Assembly (NCBI GenBank): GCA_013995675.1
Contig: VWRR01000011.1
Location: 310,001 to 374,000 of the forward strand
Length of the DNA: 64,000 bases
Direction of reading: 5' to 3'
Source: Cyanidiococcus yangmingshanensis
Lineage: Eukaryota > Rhodophyta > Bangiophyceae > Cyanidiales > Cyanidiaceae
The notes below the pieces were generated by a model, which did not search any database, was not told the DNA's origin, and saw nothing but the letters and a program-made list of their open reading frames with translations. How positions within the stretch are numbered: position 1 is the first letter of the stretch; the number at the start of each line of letters is the position of its first letter. The position numbers and the translations under genes were made by a program. Below, piece after piece: positions 60,897 to 64,000 of this stretch.

Positions 60897-63039
60897 TTAG
60901 ACGGTGCTGTAGAGATGCGGGTCACAAGCGGCAGGTTGCGGTACGCAGTGACGAGTTGTTGCCGCCTCAAGCTTCAGTCCCGTCTCTGCAGCCCAATGCA
61001 GCAGAGCCACGAAAAGGCGGCAGGTTTCGACCCGATCAAAGTCTGCACAAACTACGTTGATTGGGATCGGCTCCGCAGCCGTGCGATAAGGTCTGACTCT
61101 TTCGCCTACTCGCTCGAGATACACGGGCACAGAGAACACGGCTCGCTGCTCTGCAGCGAGCAACTGTGGACGCAACGTAGTGTGCCAACTCTCGACGCGT
61201 TGATACAGCGTGCGCTCTTCCTGGACTCGTCGCCAAGCTGTGGCTGTTTCTTCAAGATACCTTCTGCAGATTTGCTCAAAAGTCTCGACGAGCGCTTCGG
61301 GGTTCGCATCCGATAGGTGCGCCTCGCCGGCGAACAAGCCATCCGACGCATCGAACATATCGAGATTGCCTATCTCAGGCAGAGCCGCATCAGCACTCGT
61401 TTCAACAGCAGGATCCAACGTCTCATTCCAACTGAGCAAGATGTCGTTCGGTTTGTTGTTCGGATTATCCGTGAGAGAACCGGAGGCCTCGTGACGATCT
61501 CCGTCCTGTGACAAATCATCATCGGTGCCTGTCGATGTGGATTCGTCGTCACTGGCGCTTAGTTCAGCGACACCTTGGCGTCGGGTTCCACGATGTCGCT
61601 TCGGCCGACGATGAGCCTGCACGCTGGCATCCAAAGGAGGGAACAGGGAGCCTCGGAAGATGATGTGCATCCAGCTGCGCGCCCATTCGGAATCACCTCG
61701 GCGAACCAGCTGCGTTGCTTCAGAGGAGAGCATCCCCAGGGTTTGATTATCAAAAGGACGCTCCAGGAACGAGCTTTCGCAAATACTGCCATTTTTTGAA
61801 CTCCTCAAAGGTGCTGGTTCGCGGCACAGAGCTACGAATTGCAAAAGAGAGGCCCTTTCGGAAGGGTCGATGCTGCCCCCGGGAGCCCAAGTCTCCCAAC
61901 GAGCCAGAGTTTGTTATATCCGGAAACATATCCAGTTGTTTCCAGGGGTCCTGCTGGAATTTTCCGGGGTTTCTGTCGGCGGCGTCGTTTTTGCAAGAGA
62001 TTCGGATCACCTTCTATGCCGACCTCAAGTTGAGGTACGGCTCCTGGCGATAAATTCGTCATTGTTGCTCCAAAATCCCAATCCATATCCTGACCAACAA
62101 CGCCGACATCCGTTGGCGAGACGGGTTTCTCCTGGTCAGGGTTACGGGTGCCACCTGAATCAGACCTTTCGGACTCGTCAAAAAGCAATTCCTCAGGAGC
62201 GATCCCGAGAAGAAGAGCGCCGCTGCGACCGTGAATCTGGGACCACTTCAGCCATAACTGTTCCAAGTCAAGCGGATGCCGACCCGGGCGAGGCAGGTAT
62301 TGTACTAAACATGTTCCAGGGAGCTGCTGTGATTGATGCTGAAGGCGGCAGGGTGGTGTCCTTCTACATCCCGTCGAGTTGGCGCTCGCCAGCCGGGTGT
62401 TCCGGGCGTGGCTACCGTGATCGTATGCCTTTCAGCGCTACATGCCGCTGATGGGACTTGTTTTTCAAGAGTCCGGCTTTTCCTGCCGTTCCAGTTCTGA
62501 CTCGACTTCGCTGAAGCCATCGTCTTCAAAGTCCTCCAAATCAAGTGCTTCGGTACTTGGCGAAAGGTACCAGATCGGCAATATCTCGAAATTCTCGCTC
62601 AGCTTCCAGGTAGATACGATACGCGGTCATCGTCAGGGCACCACGCACAGCACCGCTCGCGGGATTCATGCCCCGCATGACCGCTTCTGGGACAGAGAGA
62701 GCAAACTCGTCATCAGAAGATTCGCCAAGTTCGGCGGAACGCTTTCCCTTCCGCTTGCTCTGGTCTGCCGCAACGGCTCCGTGTTTAAGAAGCAAAGTTT
62801 CCAGCGTTCGATAAACGAGCTGATAGAGGTGCTCTACTTTGCGACCATAGACGTCCGCGGACTGCTGCACGAGCACAGCGGCGTCGGCGAACCGCAGCTT
62901 CGCTTCCTCTGGTAAGTAGCTCTAACTTTTCCAGGAAGATTTCCAGCTCGCCGGCGATATCGACGGACCAGTTTTCAGACAGTTCTTTCAAAGGCTTCAG
63001 CAGCTGGCTCCAGGGCGTCTCTACTGATTCGGTCTCCAT
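60897..63039 (-). CDS. NCAPH2: Condensin II subunit CAP-H2 (about seven +1 frame breaks)
   Basis: Kleisin of condensin II, which links the SMC2/SMC4 heads during mitotic chromosome compaction. Pieces in order from the ATG at 63039: TPWSQLLKPLKELSENWSVD, IAGELEIFLEKLELL; then PEEAKLRFADAAVLVQQSAD, VYGRKVEHLYQLVYRTLETL; then STEALDLEDFEDDGF; later LEQLWLKWSQIHGRSGALLL; then QDPWKQLDMFPD with RPFRKG; and finally the C-terminal winged-helix part WHTTLRPQLLAAEQRAVFSV, FDRVETCRLFVALLHWA. These match CAP-H2 N-terminal, middle and C-terminal blocks in order. Each move to the next piece is a +1 step; breaks lie near 62911-62916, 62563-62568, 62455-62470, about 62380, about 62300, 61960-62000 and 61770-61790, the two middle ones less certain. 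So many breaks in 1.2 kb could also mean a decaying gene. Confidence 0.85.
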
Positions 63040-64000
63040 CGGTCGTGAAAGCTTCTGTTCCGGTGGAGGCCTAGGGAAAGACGCGTGCGAACGGGGTTTC
63101 AAAAACGCACCAAGTTGTGGCGCTCCTGGCCGTGGGCGACACGCGCACAGCGAAAGTGGCGCCATCGCAAGCCCATGCGCAGACGGGACATGAAGGGATC
63201 TTTATGGATCAACCGTACACTGCGCTGTCGGTAACTGCAGCCAAGAGGTAACCGAGACGCCGGTCTGGCGTGGATGAACGTGCATCGAAATAAACAGAGA
63301 CATCCGTGGCTTACACAAACCGGCAAACTCTCTCGCGACTTTATTCACTGCGTCGGGCGCGACTAGCGCTGCCAAATGGCAACTTAGTCCCGATCGCAGT
63401 CTCGCCTGTTCGATATGTTCACACGGGTGACCGACAGAAACTGACCGATTCGGGGCCGTGTTCAGCTCAAATCGTCCAACTGGTTTGCTTCGGCAAACAT
63501 CTGCGGCGTGTCTGAGGCTCGTCGCCTCTATCCGCTGCCGAATTCGCTCAGGAAGACAGCATTCTGATCATCTTCTTTGGTAAAATCAGAAAGAGAAACC
63601 GGGCTCCAAGCGAGGGTTCCACCGCCGTCTATCAATGAGGGCGCATGACGTTTCTCTCGAATCCAAGCGATGTCGATGCAGCTGACACCAGATATTTGGG
63701 CGATCCTGAGCACAGCGCACTAGAGATGAATATCATCCGAGCGGGCTTGTATGTCGCTAAACGAGGCTCACCAATCTGTTCCTAGTGCAACGATGATACT
63801 GCAAGCCTATTCTCAGGTATGCCGCCCTGGTCTTTGCTTCTGAGATGCGATAAAAAGCTGCTGACGAAAGATCCTGTGGTAGCATGTCTCGTGCATATCA
63901 ACTCAGACTCCACAAGCGGCCACGGGCACTACAATCTTCGAAAAATAACTATCCCACCATTTTCGAGACACTCGGATGCGCTCAAAGGGATGCCTTTGAA
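63040..64000. other. Right-end intergenic, nothing recognised
   Basis: About 960 bp upstream of CAP-H2. The CAP-H2 frame is open back to another ATG at 63165 with unconserved basic sequence. Beyond that only short frames; no gene reaches the window edge visibly. Confidence 0.5.

Noticed and set aside
1-64000. Mobile elements or old virus copies
   Set aside because: No reverse transcriptase, integrase, transposase, capsid or terminal-repeat structure was recognised on either strand. The one long repeat is host SNARE gene sequence.

Overview
The window reads as nuclear DNA of a compact, intron-poor unicellular red alga of the Cyanidiophyceae (Cyanidioschyzon/Cyanidium type). The case rests on about 25 protein genes in 64 kb, no intron that the coding regions require, roughly balanced base composition, plastid Calvin-cycle and carotenoid genes beside purely eukaryotic ones (cohesin SMC1, condensin II, polymerase alpha, HECT ligase, SNAP-25-type SNARE), and system-I cytochrome c maturation (CcmE). 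No bacterial operons, transposases, reverse transcriptases, CRISPR arrays, tRNA or rRNA genes were recognised.

Layout. 1-573: the 3' end of a SNAP-25-like SNARE gene, part of a near-identical direct repeat whose other copy lies at 43715-44285. 1-8.4 kb: D27-like carotenoid isomerase, a DUF3177-like plastid membrane protein and a class 3 lipase. 8.8-18 kb: DNA polymerase alpha catalytic subunit, an SLX4-like nuclease scaffold and a bacterial-type NFACT/RqcH protein. 19-23 kb: two MRS2/CorA-type magnesium transporters tail to tail. 23.7-34.8 kb: GAR1, leucyl aminopeptidase, CcmE, an RPP21/Rpr2 RNase P subunit, SMC1 and a membrane protein with a rubredoxin tail. 35.9-44 kb: an unknown gene, plastid sedoheptulose-1,7-bisphosphatase, an RHD3/Sey1-like GTPase without membrane hairpin, and the full-length SNAP-25-like gene behind a 12-bp minisatellite. 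45-64 kb: UPL3/TRIP12-type HECT ligase, S1-domain (mitoribosomal-type) protein, NDUFA2, GPN2, uS8, cyclin A, UMP/CMP kinase, eL24 and condensin II subunit CAP-H2.

Functional threads. Chromosome replication, repair and segregation (POLA1, SLX4, SMC1, CAP-H2, cyclin A); ribosome and RNA biogenesis (GAR1, RPP21, uS8, eL24, GPN2, NFACT); organelle metabolism (SBPase, D27, DUF3177, rubredoxin protein, CcmE, NDUFA2, S1 protein); membrane traffic (SNAP-25-like, RHD3-like). Neighbours are unrelated, as usual in eukaryotes; several pairs are divergent over 240-370 bp or convergent within 250 bp.

The most striking property is that nine conserved genes are broken into two to eight overlapping frames. 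I count about 21 breaks. All but one need the reader to skip a single base (+1), and most sit at short homopolymers. The cautious reading is uncorrected insertion errors in a draft long-read consensus. Real +1 frameshifting is the exciting alternative and can be tested directly. Gene spans below run across these breaks.
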